Positions 1-7,134 of a DNA stretch of 64,000 bases are shown one piece after another (position 1 is the stretch's first letter; each line of letters starts with the position of its first letter). The notes beneath the pieces are model-generated. The model worked only from the letters and a program-made list of their open reading frames with translations, made no database searches and had not been told where the DNA came from. The stretch spans positions 1-64,000 of the forward strand of contig CAYFNH010000002.1 of the NCBI GenBank assembly GCA_964344435.1, given 5' to 3'. The position numbers were made by a program, and so were the translations under genes. This DNA is from Thiopontia sp964344435. Lineage in GTDB: Bacteria; Pseudomonadota; Gammaproteobacteria; GCF-002020875.

Positions 1-147
1 CATGACTCCTTAGTGGAAATAACACGCTGCCAAGCGGCGTATCCTATCATGAAAAATCATGGCGCCATGACTCGCAAACTTTTCAGGAGCTCCCGGAAGT
101 CTGCGGAAATTTGAACCACGCCGATGAATCCCATCCATTTTTTGGTG

Positions 148-175
148 TTGACACCCACACGTCAATCCGTACTAT
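148..175 (+). promoter_or_regulatory. Candidate sigma-70 promoter of metK
   Basis: A perfect -35 box TTGACA (148-153) is followed after 16 bases by TACTAT (170-175). The predicted transcript would start near 182, immediately before the riboswitch, which is the spacing expected if the aptamer forms the very 5' end of the mRNA. Seen in sequence; not tested. Confidence 0.6.
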
Positions 176-182
176 TACCCCG

Positions 183-236
183 AAGCGCTGATTTGAGCTC
201 AGCTTGCGAGCGCTATAGAAATACGGCTAAAGCGAT
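183..236 (+). promoter_or_regulatory. SAM-II-type riboswitch upstream of metK
   Basis: The segment carries the hallmarks of the SAM-II (metA-type) aptamer. A short P1 helix AGCGCT (184-189) pairs with AGCGCT (209-214). The first loop begins GATTTGAGC and ends CTTGCG, and the 3' pseudoknot strand has the conserved GGCTAAAGCG (225-234). The pattern GCGCTGATTT...TTGC..GCGC...GCTAAA follows the known family closely. A factor-independent terminator lies just downstream and metK follows, so S-adenosylmethionine feedback on SAM synthetase is the natural inference. SAM-II is best known from alphaproteobacteria and Bacteroidetes, so its presence in this gammaproteobacterial-looking genome is noteworthy. 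Confidence 0.82.
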
Positions 237-251
237 GCAGGTCCAGATTCC

Positions 252-288
252 AAACCCGCTCGCAGCAACAGTTGAGCGGGTTTTTTTA
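252..288 (+). terminator. Intrinsic terminator in the metK leader
   Basis: AACCCGCTC (253-261) can pair with GAGCGGGTT (274-282) and is followed by a T-run to 287. It lies between the SAM-II aptamer and the metK start. It is therefore probably the expression platform, with the SAM-bound aptamer favouring termination, rather than the end of an upstream gene. Confidence 0.8.
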
Positions 289-313
289 TGAATTTTGGAT
301 GGAGAATATATTA

Positions 314-1474
314 ATGAGCAATGAACACCTCTTTACCTCGGAGTCGGTCTCCGAGGGCCACCCCGACAAGATGGCTGACCAGATCTCGGATGCGATTCTG
401 GATGCACTGCTAAGCGAAGACAAAGCCTCACGTGTCGCCTGTGAGACGCTGGTCAAGACCGGCATGGTGGTACTGGCCGGTGAAATCACCACCAATGCCT
501 GGGTCGACACCGAGCAGCTGGTACGAGATGTCGTCTGCGAGATCGGTTACGACTCGGCCGATGTCGGCTTCGATGGCAACACCTGTGCGGTGATCTCTGC
601 CATCGGCAAGCAGTCTACCGATATCGCCATGGGGGTGGATGAGTCGGAGGATCACGAGCAGGGTGCCGGTGACCAGGGGCTGATGTTCGGCTACGCCTCC
701 AACGAGACTGATGTACTGATGCCGGCCCCGATCACCTATGCTCACCGTCTGGTAGAGCAGCAGTCGCAGGCACGTCGCTCCGGCAAGCTCTCCTGGCTGC
801 GCCCGGATGCCAAGAGTCAGGTCACCTTCCACTACAGCGATGGCAAGCCGGTCGGGATCGATGCGGTGGTGCTCTCTACCCAGCACGACCCCGAGATCAC
901 CCACAAGGATCTGCAGGAGGCGGTGATGGAGGAGATCATCAAGCCAGTACTCCCCGCCGAGTGGCTCAACGCCAACACCAAATACCACATCAACCCCACC
1001 GGCAGTTTTGTGATCGGTGGTCCAGTGGGTGACTGCGGTCTGACCGGGCGCAAGATCATCGTCGACACCTACGGTGGCATGGCCCGCCACGGTGGTGGTG
1101 CCTTCTCCGGCAAGGACCCCTCCAAGGTTGACCGCTCCGCCGCCTATGCCGGGCGCTATGTGGCCAAGAACATCGTCGCCGCCGGTCTGGCCGAGCGCTG
1201 CGAGATTCAGGTCTCCTACGCCATTGGAGTTGCAGAGCCCACCTCGATCTCGGTTGAAACCTTTGGCACCGGCAAGATTGAGGACAGCAAGATCGAGGCC
1301 CTGGTGCGCGAGCACTTCAACCTCAAGCCACGCGGCATTGTCGAGATGCTCGACCTGCTGCGCCCGATCTACCAGAAAACAGCTTACTATGGACACTTCG
1401 GTCGTGAAGATGCCGACTTCAGCTGGGAACGTACCGACAAGGCTGCAGCACTGAAGGAGGCCGCTGGAGTGTAA
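314..1474 (+). CDS. metK: S-adenosylmethionine synthetase
   Basis: Makes SAM from methionine and ATP in the cytoplasm. The 386-residue product has the family length and the expected blocks: an N-terminal HLFTSESVSEGHPDK (ATP/Mg site), the central GAGDQGLMFGYA loop, GGPVGDCGLTGRKIIVDTYGG, and GGGAFSGKDPSKVDRSAAY near the C-terminus. The ATG at 314 is chosen because GGATGGAG lies just upstream and the protein starts in register with the family; an earlier in-frame TTG at 272 falls inside the terminator hairpin. It heads a methyl-cycle cluster with ahcY and metF, and its leader contains a SAM-II-type riboswitch and terminator. Confidence 0.98.
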   Translation: MSNEHLFTSESVSEGHPDKMADQISDAILDALLSEDKASRVACETLVKTGMVVLAGEITTNAWVDTEQLVRDVVCEIGYDSADVGFDGNTCAVISAIGKQSTDIAMGVDESEDHEQGAGDQGLMFGYASNETDVLMPAPITYAHRLVEQQSQARRSGKLSWLRPDAKSQVTFHYSDGKPVGIDAVVLSTQHDPEITHKDLQEAVMEEIIKPVLPAEWLNANTKYHINPTGSFVIGGPVGDCGLTGRKIIVDTYGGMARHGGGAFSGKDPSKVDRSAAYAGRYVAKNIVAAGLAERCEIQVSYAIGVAEPTSISVETFGTGKIEDSKIEALVREHFNLKPRGIVEMLDLLRPIYQKTAYYGHFGREDADFSWERTDKAAALKEAAGV

Positions 1475-1479
1475 AACAG

Positions 1480-1503
1480 CGTCTCTGCGTCTTTGCGCGA
1501 GAA
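1480..1503 (+). repeat. Dispersed CTTTGCGT-type repeat, copy 1
   Basis: GTCTCTGCGTCTTTGCGCGAG resembles the units at 3151-3187 and 8187-8220 and, inverted, the bases around 3042-3064. It sits between the metK stop and the SAH riboswitch. It is a short non-coding repeat with no visible function of its own. Confidence 0.55.
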
Positions 1504-1519
1504 TTGCTTTTCGCTGTTT

Positions 1520-1590
1520 CCGGGGAGCGCTGCAACGATCTATCCGATCGCCAGGCCCGGAAGCGGTGCACCACATTATCAACTGCGCTC
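1520..1590 (+). promoter_or_regulatory. SAH (S-adenosylhomocysteine) riboswitch upstream of ahcY
   Basis: Matches the SAH riboswitch family closely. CCGGGGAGCGCTGCAAC (from 1520) leads into an inner hairpin CGATC (1536-1540)/GATCG (1546-1550), then GCCAGGCCCGG (1550-1560), and after a linker AACTGCGCTC (1581-1590). GAGCGC (1525-1530) pairs with GCGCTC (1585-1590) to form the pseudoknot, and CCGGG/CCCGG closes P1. Members of this family switch on ahcY when SAH accumulates. The element ends 25 bases before the ahcY start codon, so control of translation initiation is plausible. Confidence 0.92.
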
Positions 1591-1615
1591 TCGATCTTAT
1601 TAAACAGGAGATAGC

Positions 1616-3034
1616 ATGAGTAATATCGAGATCACAGACAACTATATCGTCGCGGACATGAGCCTCAAGGAGTGGGGCCACAAGGAGTTGCGCATCGCCG
1701 AGGTGGAGATGCCCGGACTGATGGCGCTACGCAACAAATATGGCGAGGAGAAACCGCTACAGGGGGCGAAAATCGCCGGTTCACTGCACATGACCATCCA
1801 GACTGCGGCCCTGATCGAGACCCTGACCGCACTCGGGGCCGAGGTGCGCTGGGCCTCCTGCAACATCTACTCTACCCAGGATCACGCCGCCGCCGCGATT
1901 GCCGATCAGGGCATCCCGGTCTTTGCCTACAAGGGAGAGAGCCTGGAGGATTACTGGCAGTACACCCACAAGATCATGGAGTGGGGGGATGCCACCGAGA
2001 GCGGTGGTCCCAACATGATTCTGGACGATGGAGGGGACGCCACCCTGCTGTTGATCCTCGGTTCCAAGGCGGAGAAAGATCTCTCCGTACTCGATAATCC
2101 GGAGAGCGAAGAAGAGACCGTACTCTACGCCGCAATCAAGGCGAAACTGGCGGAGAGCCCGAACTGGTATTCGGAAAAACTGGCCGGTGTACAAGGGGTC
2201 ACCGAGGAGACCACCACCGGTGTTCACCGTCTCTACCAGATGGAGGAGGCAGGTGAGTTGCCGTTCCCGGCCATCAACGTCAATGACTCGGTCACCAAGT
2301 CCAAGTTCGACAACCTCTACGGCTGTCGAGAGTCCCTGGTTGATGGCATCAAACGTGCCACCGACGTGATGATTGCCGGAAAGATTGCGCTCGTGCTCGG
2401 TTACGGAGACGTCGGTAAAGGGTGTGCTCAATCGCTACGCGGCCTCGGTGCCACCGTATGGGTCACCGAAATCGACCCCATCTGCGCGCTGCAGGCGTCA
2501 ATGGAGGGATACCGCGTCGTAACCATGGATGAGGCCGCTTCACAAGCGGACATCTTCGTCACCGCAACCGGTAACTTCAACGTCATCACCCATGACCACA
2601 TGGTGCAGATGAAGCACGAGTCGATTGTCTGCAACATCGGTCACTTCGACAACGAGATCGATGTCGCCAACATGAAGCAGTACGAGTGGGAGAACATCAA
2701 GCCTCAGGTCGACCACATCACCCTGCCCAGCGGCAACAAGATCATTCTTCTTGCCGAAGGTCGCTTGGTCAATCTGGGTTGTGCCACCGGCCACCCCAGC
2801 TTTGTGATGTCCAACTCCTTCACCAACCAGACCCTGGCACAGATGGAGCTGTTCAATCAGGATGGTAGCTACGAGAACAAGGTCTACACCCTGCCCAAGC
2901 ACCTTGATGAGGAGGTGGCCCGCCACCACCTGGAGAAGATCGGAGCCCACCTCACCACGCTGAGCCAGAAACAGGCAGACTACATCAGCGTACCAGTTCA
3001 AGGCCCCTACAAGCCTGACCACTACCGCTACTAA
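1616..3034 (+). CDS. ahcY: S-adenosyl-L-homocysteine hydrolase
   Basis: Reversibly splits SAH into homocysteine and adenosine using tightly bound NAD, removing the product inhibitor of methyltransferases. The 472-residue protein carries SLHMTIQTAALIETL near residue 60, NDSVTKSKFDNLYGCRESL with the catalytic Lys/Asp region, the Rossmann motif LVLGYGDVGKGCAQSLRGLG, NIGHFDNEID, and the C-terminal GPYKPDHYRY. That C-terminal Lys-Pro-Asp-His-Tyr-Arg-Tyr tail is typical of the family. ACAGGAG lies eight bases before the ATG. The leader holds an SAH riboswitch, so expression should follow the substrate level. Confidence 0.98.
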   Translation: MSNIEITDNYIVADMSLKEWGHKELRIAEVEMPGLMALRNKYGEEKPLQGAKIAGSLHMTIQTAALIETLTALGAEVRWASCNIYSTQDHAAAAIADQGIPVFAYKGESLEDYWQYTHKIMEWGDATESGGPNMILDDGGDATLLLILGSKAEKDLSVLDNPESEEETVLYAAIKAKLAESPNWYSEKLAGVQGVTEETTTGVHRLYQMEEAGELPFPAINVNDSVTKSKFDNLYGCRESLVDGIKRATDVMIAGKIALVLGYGDVGKGCAQSLRGLGATVWVTEIDPICALQASMEGYRVVTMDEAASQADIFVTATGNFNVITHDHMVQMKHESIVCNIGHFDNEIDVANMKQYEWENIKPQVDHITLPSGNKIILLAEGRLVNLGCATGHPSFVMSNSFTNQTLAQMELFNQDGSYENKVYTLPKHLDEEVARHHLEKIGAHLTTLSQKQADYISVPVQGPYKPDHYRY

Positions 3035-3041
3035 AAAGCGG

Positions 3042-3097
3042 CCTCACGCAAAGCCGCCAAGACGCAATATATTGTGTCTTGGCGGCTTTATTTTTTG
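3042..3097 (+). terminator. Terminator after ahcY, built on an inverted repeat unit
   Basis: AAGCCGCCAAGACGCAAT (3051-3068) pairs with ATTGTGTCTTGGCGGCTT (3071-3088) in a near-perfect 18-bp stem with a 2-base loop, followed by ATTTTTT. The left shoulder (CTCACGCAAAG) is the reverse complement of the CTTTGCGTGAG unit found at 3175-3185. The terminator therefore appears to have been made from, or fused with, the dispersed repeat. Confidence 0.85.
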
Positions 3098-3150
3098 CAG
3101 AACAACACCGTCACTGCTACTGTTTCAGAATATTTATCAGCAATCTCTTT

Positions 3151-3187
3151 CATTTCTCTTGGTGCCTTTGCGCCTTTGCGTGAGAAT
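3151..3187 (+). repeat. Dispersed CTTTGCGT-type repeat, copy 2
   Basis: CTTGGTGCCTTTGCGCCTTTGCGTGAGA ends about 33 bases before metF. Together with the inverted piece at 3042-3064 it brackets the ahcY-metF spacer, so the two could pair in a read-through transcript. Confidence 0.5.
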
Positions 3188-3220
3188 GCTGTTCTTGTCT
3201 CATTAACAAGGTTAAACACG

Positions 3221-4072
3221 ATGAATAGCACCGCCCTCCAATTCAGCCTCGAATTCTTTCCCCCCAAAACCGACAAGGGACGAGAAAATCTGGCGAACAC
3301 CCAGAAAACCCTGTTCGATGCAATACAACCCGCCTACGCCTCGGTCACCTTCGGGGCTGGCGGCAGTACTCAGGAGGGTACCTACGATGCGGTGATGGCG
3401 ATACACCAACAGGGGATCGAGGCGGCTCCTCACCTCTCCTGTATCGGCTCCACCCGCGATGAACTCCGCAACATCCTCAATCGCTACAAGGATCAGGGCA
3501 TCCACCGCATTGTTGCACTACGGGGCGACATGCCCTCCGGCATGGGAGCCGCCGGAGATTTTCGTTATGCCAATGAGCTGGTGGCATTCATTCGTGAAGA
3601 GACCGGCAATCACTTCCATATCGAGGTGGCGGCCTATCCCGAATTTCATCCACAGGCAGCGGATGCCTTCACCGACCTGCAGAACTTCAAGCGCAAGGTG
3701 GAGGCAGGCGCAGACAGCGCCATCACCCAGTATTTTTACAATATTGACGCTTATCTTCGCTTCAATGAGGAGTGCGCACTGATGGGGCTGGATCTGCCGA
3801 TCGTCCCCGGCATCATGCCGATCACCAACTACACCAACCTTGCCCGCTTTTCCGAAATGTGCGGGGCGGAGATTCCTCGCTGGATTCGCGAACGGTTGGT
3901 TGCATATAGAGATGACACCGACTCACTGCGCTCCTTCGGGCTGGAGGTAACCACCCGCCTCTGCCAGGATCTGCTCAGTGCCGGTGCCCCGGGGCTTCAT
4001 TTCTACACCATGAACCAGTCTGCAGCAACGCTGGAGGTATTTAGCCATCTCGATCTGCAAGAAGAGAGATAA
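3221..4072 (+). CDS. metF: 5,10-methylenetetrahydrofolate reductase
   Basis: Reduces 5,10-methylene-THF to 5-methyl-THF with an FAD cofactor, supplying the methyl donor for MetH (encoded at 37.7-41.4 kb). The 283-residue protein begins with the family's substrate and flavin block SLEFFPPKTDKGRENL. It continues with SVTFGAGGSTQEGT, a RIVALRGDMPSG segment, EVAAYPEFHP, and the FAD-pocket stretch ITQYFYN. The ATG at 3221 puts that block at residue 8; longer in-frame extensions upstream run through repeat DNA and lack family similarity. The gene follows ahcY after a terminator and is two bases from the next gene, so those two are probably co-transcribed. Confidence 0.96.
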   Translation: MNSTALQFSLEFFPPKTDKGRENLANTQKTLFDAIQPAYASVTFGAGGSTQEGTYDAVMAIHQQGIEAAPHLSCIGSTRDELRNILNRYKDQGIHRIVALRGDMPSGMGAAGDFRYANELVAFIREETGNHFHIEVAAYPEFHPQAADAFTDLQNFKRKVEAGADSAITQYFYNIDAYLRFNEECALMGLDLPIVPGIMPITNYTNLARFSEMCGAEIPRWIRERLVAYRDDTDSLRSFGLEVTTRLCQDLLSAGAPGLHFYTMNQSAATLEVFSHLDLQEER

Positions 4073-4074
4073 CC

Positions 4075-4611
4075 ATGGGACAGAAATATCCGGCACTGGA
4101 ACCGAAACATATCGAATTTATCGAGCAGCAGCCGCTCTTCTTTGTTGCCACTGCCCCCAGAGAGGGGCATATCAACCTCTCTCCCAAGGGTTATGACTCC
4201 CTGCGGGTGCTGGGGCCCAACCGAATCATCTGGCTCAACCTCACCGGTAGTGGCAACGAGACCGCCGCCCATCTACTGGAAGATGAGCGCATGACGCTGA
4301 TGTTCAACTCCTTTGCAGACTCCCCGCTGATTTTGCGCACCTATGGCACCGCTACTGCGGTCTATCCCGACCAACCGGAGTGGGAAGACCTCTATGCCCA
4401 CTTCCCCGATAATGATGGCCACCGCCAGATCTTCGACCTGAAGATTGAGCTGGTACACACCTCCTGCGGTTTTGGTGTGCCCAAGATGGAGTGGATCGAA
4501 ACCCGCCCCCACCTTGAGCGCTGGATCGAAAAGAAGGGAGTCAAAGGGATCCAGCAATATCAGCACGAGAAGAATGAGATCAGTATGGATGGCAAGCCAA
4601 CGCGCAAGTAG
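4075..4611 (+). CDS. Pyridoxamine 5'-phosphate oxidase-family flavin-binding protein
   Basis: A 178-residue cytoplasmic protein of the PPOX split-barrel superfamily. Visible landmarks are PLFFVATAPREGHINLSPKG near residues 20-42 (first strands and phosphate contacts), WLNLTGSGNETAAHLLED around 65-82, and RTYGTATAVYPDQPEWEDLY. Members bind FMN or F420 and reduce varied substrates, and the sequence does not identify the one used here. It starts two bases after metF and probably shares its mRNA. It is unlikely to be PdxH itself, since the PdxH C-terminal block is missing. Confidence 0.8.
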   Translation: MGQKYPALEPKHIEFIEQQPLFFVATAPREGHINLSPKGYDSLRVLGPNRIIWLNLTGSGNETAAHLLEDERMTLMFNSFADSPLILRTYGTATAVYPDQPEWEDLYAHFPDNDGHRQIFDLKIELVHTSCGFGVPKMEWIETRPHLERWIEKKGVKGIQQYQHEKNEISMDGKPTRK

Positions 4612-4622
4612 CCATGATTTGA

Positions 4623-4730
4623 AAAGTAATGGCAGCTCCTGTCTGCGACACGCTCAAGCACATCCCTGTGTCGCTCGACTGTGGGCATCCTTGCCCACAG
4701 ACGGCCGCAGATCAGGACTGCCATTACTTT
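4623..4730. repeat. Nested palindromic repeat element, copy A
   Basis: The outer arms AAAGTAATGGCAG (4623-4635) and CTGCCATTACTTT (4718-4730) are perfect complements, with further pairing inside. Nested within are the core CGCTCAAGCACATCC...TCGCTCGAC and a hairpin TGTGGGCA/TGCCCACA. The core recurs at 14801-14829 with different, but again self-complementary, outer arms (copy B). This suggests a mobile or RNA-structured element rather than coding DNA; apparent reading frames across it are spurious. Confidence 0.65.
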
Positions 4731-4771
4731 ATAGATAGATGATTTATAATCGATATTCTTTTGTTTCAGAC

Positions 4772-4907
4772 AAAAAAATGCCGGTTCGAGCGGGGGAAGC
4801 TCGAACCGGCGGTGACAGGTCTTAAATTGGGGGAAAGAGCCTGTCACAATGAGCCTTGATGATCAGGATGCCTGAGGAGGAGGGTGGCAGTCACTGATCA
4901 GCTCAGT
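4772..4907 (-). ncRNA. Candidate small RNA with C-rich loops
   Basis: Read on the minus strand, a promoter (next entry) precedes about 135 bases ending in a strong intrinsic terminator. The terminator stem is GCCGGTTCGAGC/GCTCGAACCGGC (4799-4810/4780-4791) followed by seven T. A second hairpin GTGACAGG/CCTGTCAC lies just before it. Unpaired or loop segments are C-rich: CCACCCTCCTCCTC, TTTCCCCC and CTTCCCCC. These could pair with Shine-Dalgarno G-runs of target mRNAs. No open reading frame with a ribosome site is evident. It is antisense to, and independent of, the flanking plus-strand genes. No known family was recognised. Confidence 0.6.
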
Positions 4908-4913
4908 GCGTAT

Positions 4914-4943
4914 ATTATAATTCTATGATATAGACAAAAGCAA
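4914..4943 (-). promoter_or_regulatory. Candidate sigma-70 promoter for the small RNA
   Basis: On the minus strand TTGCTT (4938-4943) and a perfect TATAAT (4914-4919) are 18 bases apart, predicting a start near 4907. The surrounding DNA is AT-rich. Confidence 0.55.
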
Positions 4944-5088
4944 CCTCTTTTTCCAATTTTTTTGTTCTCTTGTTTTCTCTGTCGACAAAGCAACCACAAC
5001 GGATCCGAACAACAAAATGTCGGTTGCACAAGGGGCCTCTGGCCAGCCTGAAAAGGTCGTAAATCGATTATAATACTGCATAACCATC

Positions 5089-5814
5089 ATGCCTCTACCA
5101 AGAATCTACAGCCCCACCTCCCTCCATCCGGGTGCAACCATCCAGCTGGAACCCTCGGCGCAGCGACATGCGATACAGGTTCTACGTTTGAAGGTTGGGG
5201 CACGGCTGCGGCTATTTGATGGAGAAGGGGGGGAGTTTAACGCCACGATTACGGAAATTGACCGCAAGAAAACCACCGTAACTCTGCAACAGGCACATCA
5301 ATCACGCTGCGAGAGCCCACTTCACACCCATCTCTATCAAGGGATTTCCAAGGGCGAGCGGATGGACTATGCCATCCAGAAGGCAGTGGAACTGGGCGTC
5401 AACGAGATCACCCCGCTGTTCTGTGAACGTAGCGTGGTCAAGCTGGATGCAAAGCGGCTACAGAAAAAACTGGATCACTGGCAGGGGGTTATCATCTCCG
5501 CCTGTGAGCAGTGTGGGCGCAGCCAGCTACCACGACTCCATCCAGGCAGAACCTTTGAACAAGTCCGAACCCTGACTGATCAGAGCGGATTCCTGCTCAA
5601 CCCCGAGGCCGCTACCCGGCTATCCGAGCACGCCTCACCACCGACCCGCTGTGCCCTGCTGATTGGCCCCGAAGGGGGGCTCTCTGCCAGCGAAATCGAA
5701 CAAGCAGAGGCGGGAGGCTGGTTGGGGGTACGATTTGGCCCCCGCATCCTGCGCACTGAAACCGCCACCGTCGTGGCCCTTACCGCCCTGCAACAGCACT
5801 GGGGCGACCTCTAA
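5089..5814 (+). CDS. rsmE: 16S rRNA (uracil-1498-N3)-methyltransferase
   Basis: Methylates N3 of U1498 in 16S rRNA using SAM. The 241-residue product has an N-terminal PUA-like part with HAIQVLRLKVGARLRLFDGE around residues 27-46. The C-terminal SPOUT knot contains KGERMDYAIQKAVELGV, LIGPEGGLSASEIE near 193-206, and the terminal FGPRILRTETATVVAL that closes the SAM-binding trefoil knot. Length and motifs fit the family throughout. It is followed at once by gshA and gshB, a common gammaproteobacterial arrangement. A region of about 480 bases without a gene lies upstream. Confidence 0.95.
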   Translation: MPLPRIYSPTSLHPGATIQLEPSAQRHAIQVLRLKVGARLRLFDGEGGEFNATITEIDRKKTTVTLQQAHQSRCESPLHTHLYQGISKGERMDYAIQKAVELGVNEITPLFCERSVVKLDAKRLQKKLDHWQGVIISACEQCGRSQLPRLHPGRTFEQVRTLTDQSGFLLNPEAATRLSEHASPPTRCALLIGPEGGLSASEIEQAEAGGWLGVRFGPRILRTETATVVALTALQQHWGDL

Positions 5815-5826
5815 ATCTTGAATACC

Positions 5827-7134
5827 ATGCCAACCACACACGTCCCACACCTCACCACCGCACTCACTGGCCCACTGCTGGAGATCGAGAGTCACCTGCT
5901 GGCCCGGCAGGCCGAGATCGAGACCTGGTTCCGCAGCCAGTGGCGGCAGACCCCTGCCCCGTTCTACACCTCGGTCGATCTACGCAATGCCGGCTTCAAA
6001 CTGGCTCCGGTCGATACCAACCTGTTCCCTGCCGGCTTCAACAATCTCAACCCCGCCTTCTTCCCACTCTCGGTACAGGCGATCCAGAATGCGATTGAGC
6101 GCATCTGCCCGACCGCCTGCAATGTACTGATCATTCCGGAAAATCATACCCGTAACCTGTTCTATCTGGAGAGCCTGGCCACCCTGCAGCAAATTCTTTC
6201 CCATGCCGGTTTCCATGCACGCATTGGCTCGCTAATGGAGTCGCTGGACACCCCGCAGTCGATCGATCTACCCTCCGGGGGAGCGCTCGTTCTGGAACCG
6301 GTAGTTCGCAATGGAGAGAATATAGAACTCAAAGGGGAGGATGGCACCCCCTTTCACCCTTGCGTCATCGTGATGAACAACGATCTCTCCGATGGCATTC
6401 CACAGCCGTTGCAGGGTATCGACCAGAACATTATCCCGCCGCTGGAGCTGGGCTGGGGTCAGCGCAGAAAATCGACCCACTTCCAGCACTACCACCAGAT
6501 CACGCAGGAGTTTGCACAGTTACTGCAGATCGACCCCTGGCTGATCGATCCGATGTTCGAGAAGTGTGGCGAGATCGACTTCAAGAACCGTGAAGGGGAG
6601 GAGTGCCTGGCTGCCCATGTCGACCATCTCCTGGGAGAGATCCAGAAAAAGTATGACCAGTACCATGTCGATCGTCCCCCTTTCGTACTGGTCAAGGCCG
6701 ATGCCGGTACCTACGGCATGGGGATCATGACCATCCACAGCGCCGATGAGATCCATGAGCTCAACCGCAAACAGCGCAACAAGATGGCAAAAAGCAAGGG
6801 GGGGCAATCAGTTACTGATGTCATCATTCAGGAGGGAGTCTACACCTTCGAGACCCTGGGTGAAGAGCAGGCCGTGGCCGAGCCGGTGGTCTACATGATG
6901 GATCACCATGTCATCGGTGGCTTCTACCGGGTGCATACCGCGCGCGGCCCCAATGAAAATCTGAACGCCCCCGGCATGCACTTCGAGCCCCTCGCCTTTG
7001 CCAACCCGCTCAACCTGCCCGATCAGAACCGGGCCCCGGATGCAGAGCCCAACCGCTTCTACGCCTATGGGGTGATTGCACGACTGGCGATGCTGGCCGC
7101 TGCACGGGAAATTCGTGAGGTGATTGGGGCATGA
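5827..7134 (+). CDS. gshA: Glutamate-cysteine ligase, Acidithiobacillus-type
   Basis: Catalyses the first step of glutathione synthesis, forming gamma-glutamylcysteine. The 435-residue protein resembles the distinct proteobacterial GshA class (first named from Acidithiobacillus ferrooxidans), not the classical E. coli enzyme. Recognisable blocks are YTSVDLRNAGFKLAPVDTN near residue 40, LIIPENHTRNLFYLESL, FVLVKADAGTYGMGIMTI around 285-302, and VTDVIIQEGVYTFE. The ATG at 5827 is preferred over a TTG nine bases earlier. The stop overlaps the gshB start by four bases, implying translational coupling and a two-gene glutathione pathway. Confidence 0.9.
   Translation: MPTTHVPHLTTALTGPLLEIESHLLARQAEIETWFRSQWRQTPAPFYTSVDLRNAGFKLAPVDTNLFPAGFNNLNPAFFPLSVQAIQNAIERICPTACNVLIIPENHTRNLFYLESLATLQQILSHAGFHARIGSLMESLDTPQSIDLPSGGALVLEPVVRNGENIELKGEDGTPFHPCVIVMNNDLSDGIPQPLQGIDQNIIPPLELGWGQRRKSTHFQHYHQITQEFAQLLQIDPWLIDPMFEKCGEIDFKNREGEECLAAHVDHLLGEIQKKYDQYHVDRPPFVLVKADAGTYGMGIMTIHSADEIHELNRKQRNKMAKSKGGQSVTDVIIQEGVYTFETLGEEQAVAEPVVYMMDHHVIGGFYRVHTARGPNENLNAPGMHFEPLAFANPLNLPDQNRAPDAEPNRFYAYGVIARLAMLAAAREIREVIGA

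Noticed and set aside
1..147. Possible divergent gene starting at CAT 1-3
   Set aside because: Only the start triplet would be in the window, so it cannot be supported.
428..1681. Long open frame of over 400 codons on the minus strand across metK
   Set aside because: It is antisense to a clear metK, has a composition expected of a shadow frame, and shows no recognisable domain.
4445..4738. Possible small gene overlapping the end of the PPOX gene
   Set aside because: Most of it is the frame-shifted PPOX gene and the nested palindrome; no ribosome site or domain.
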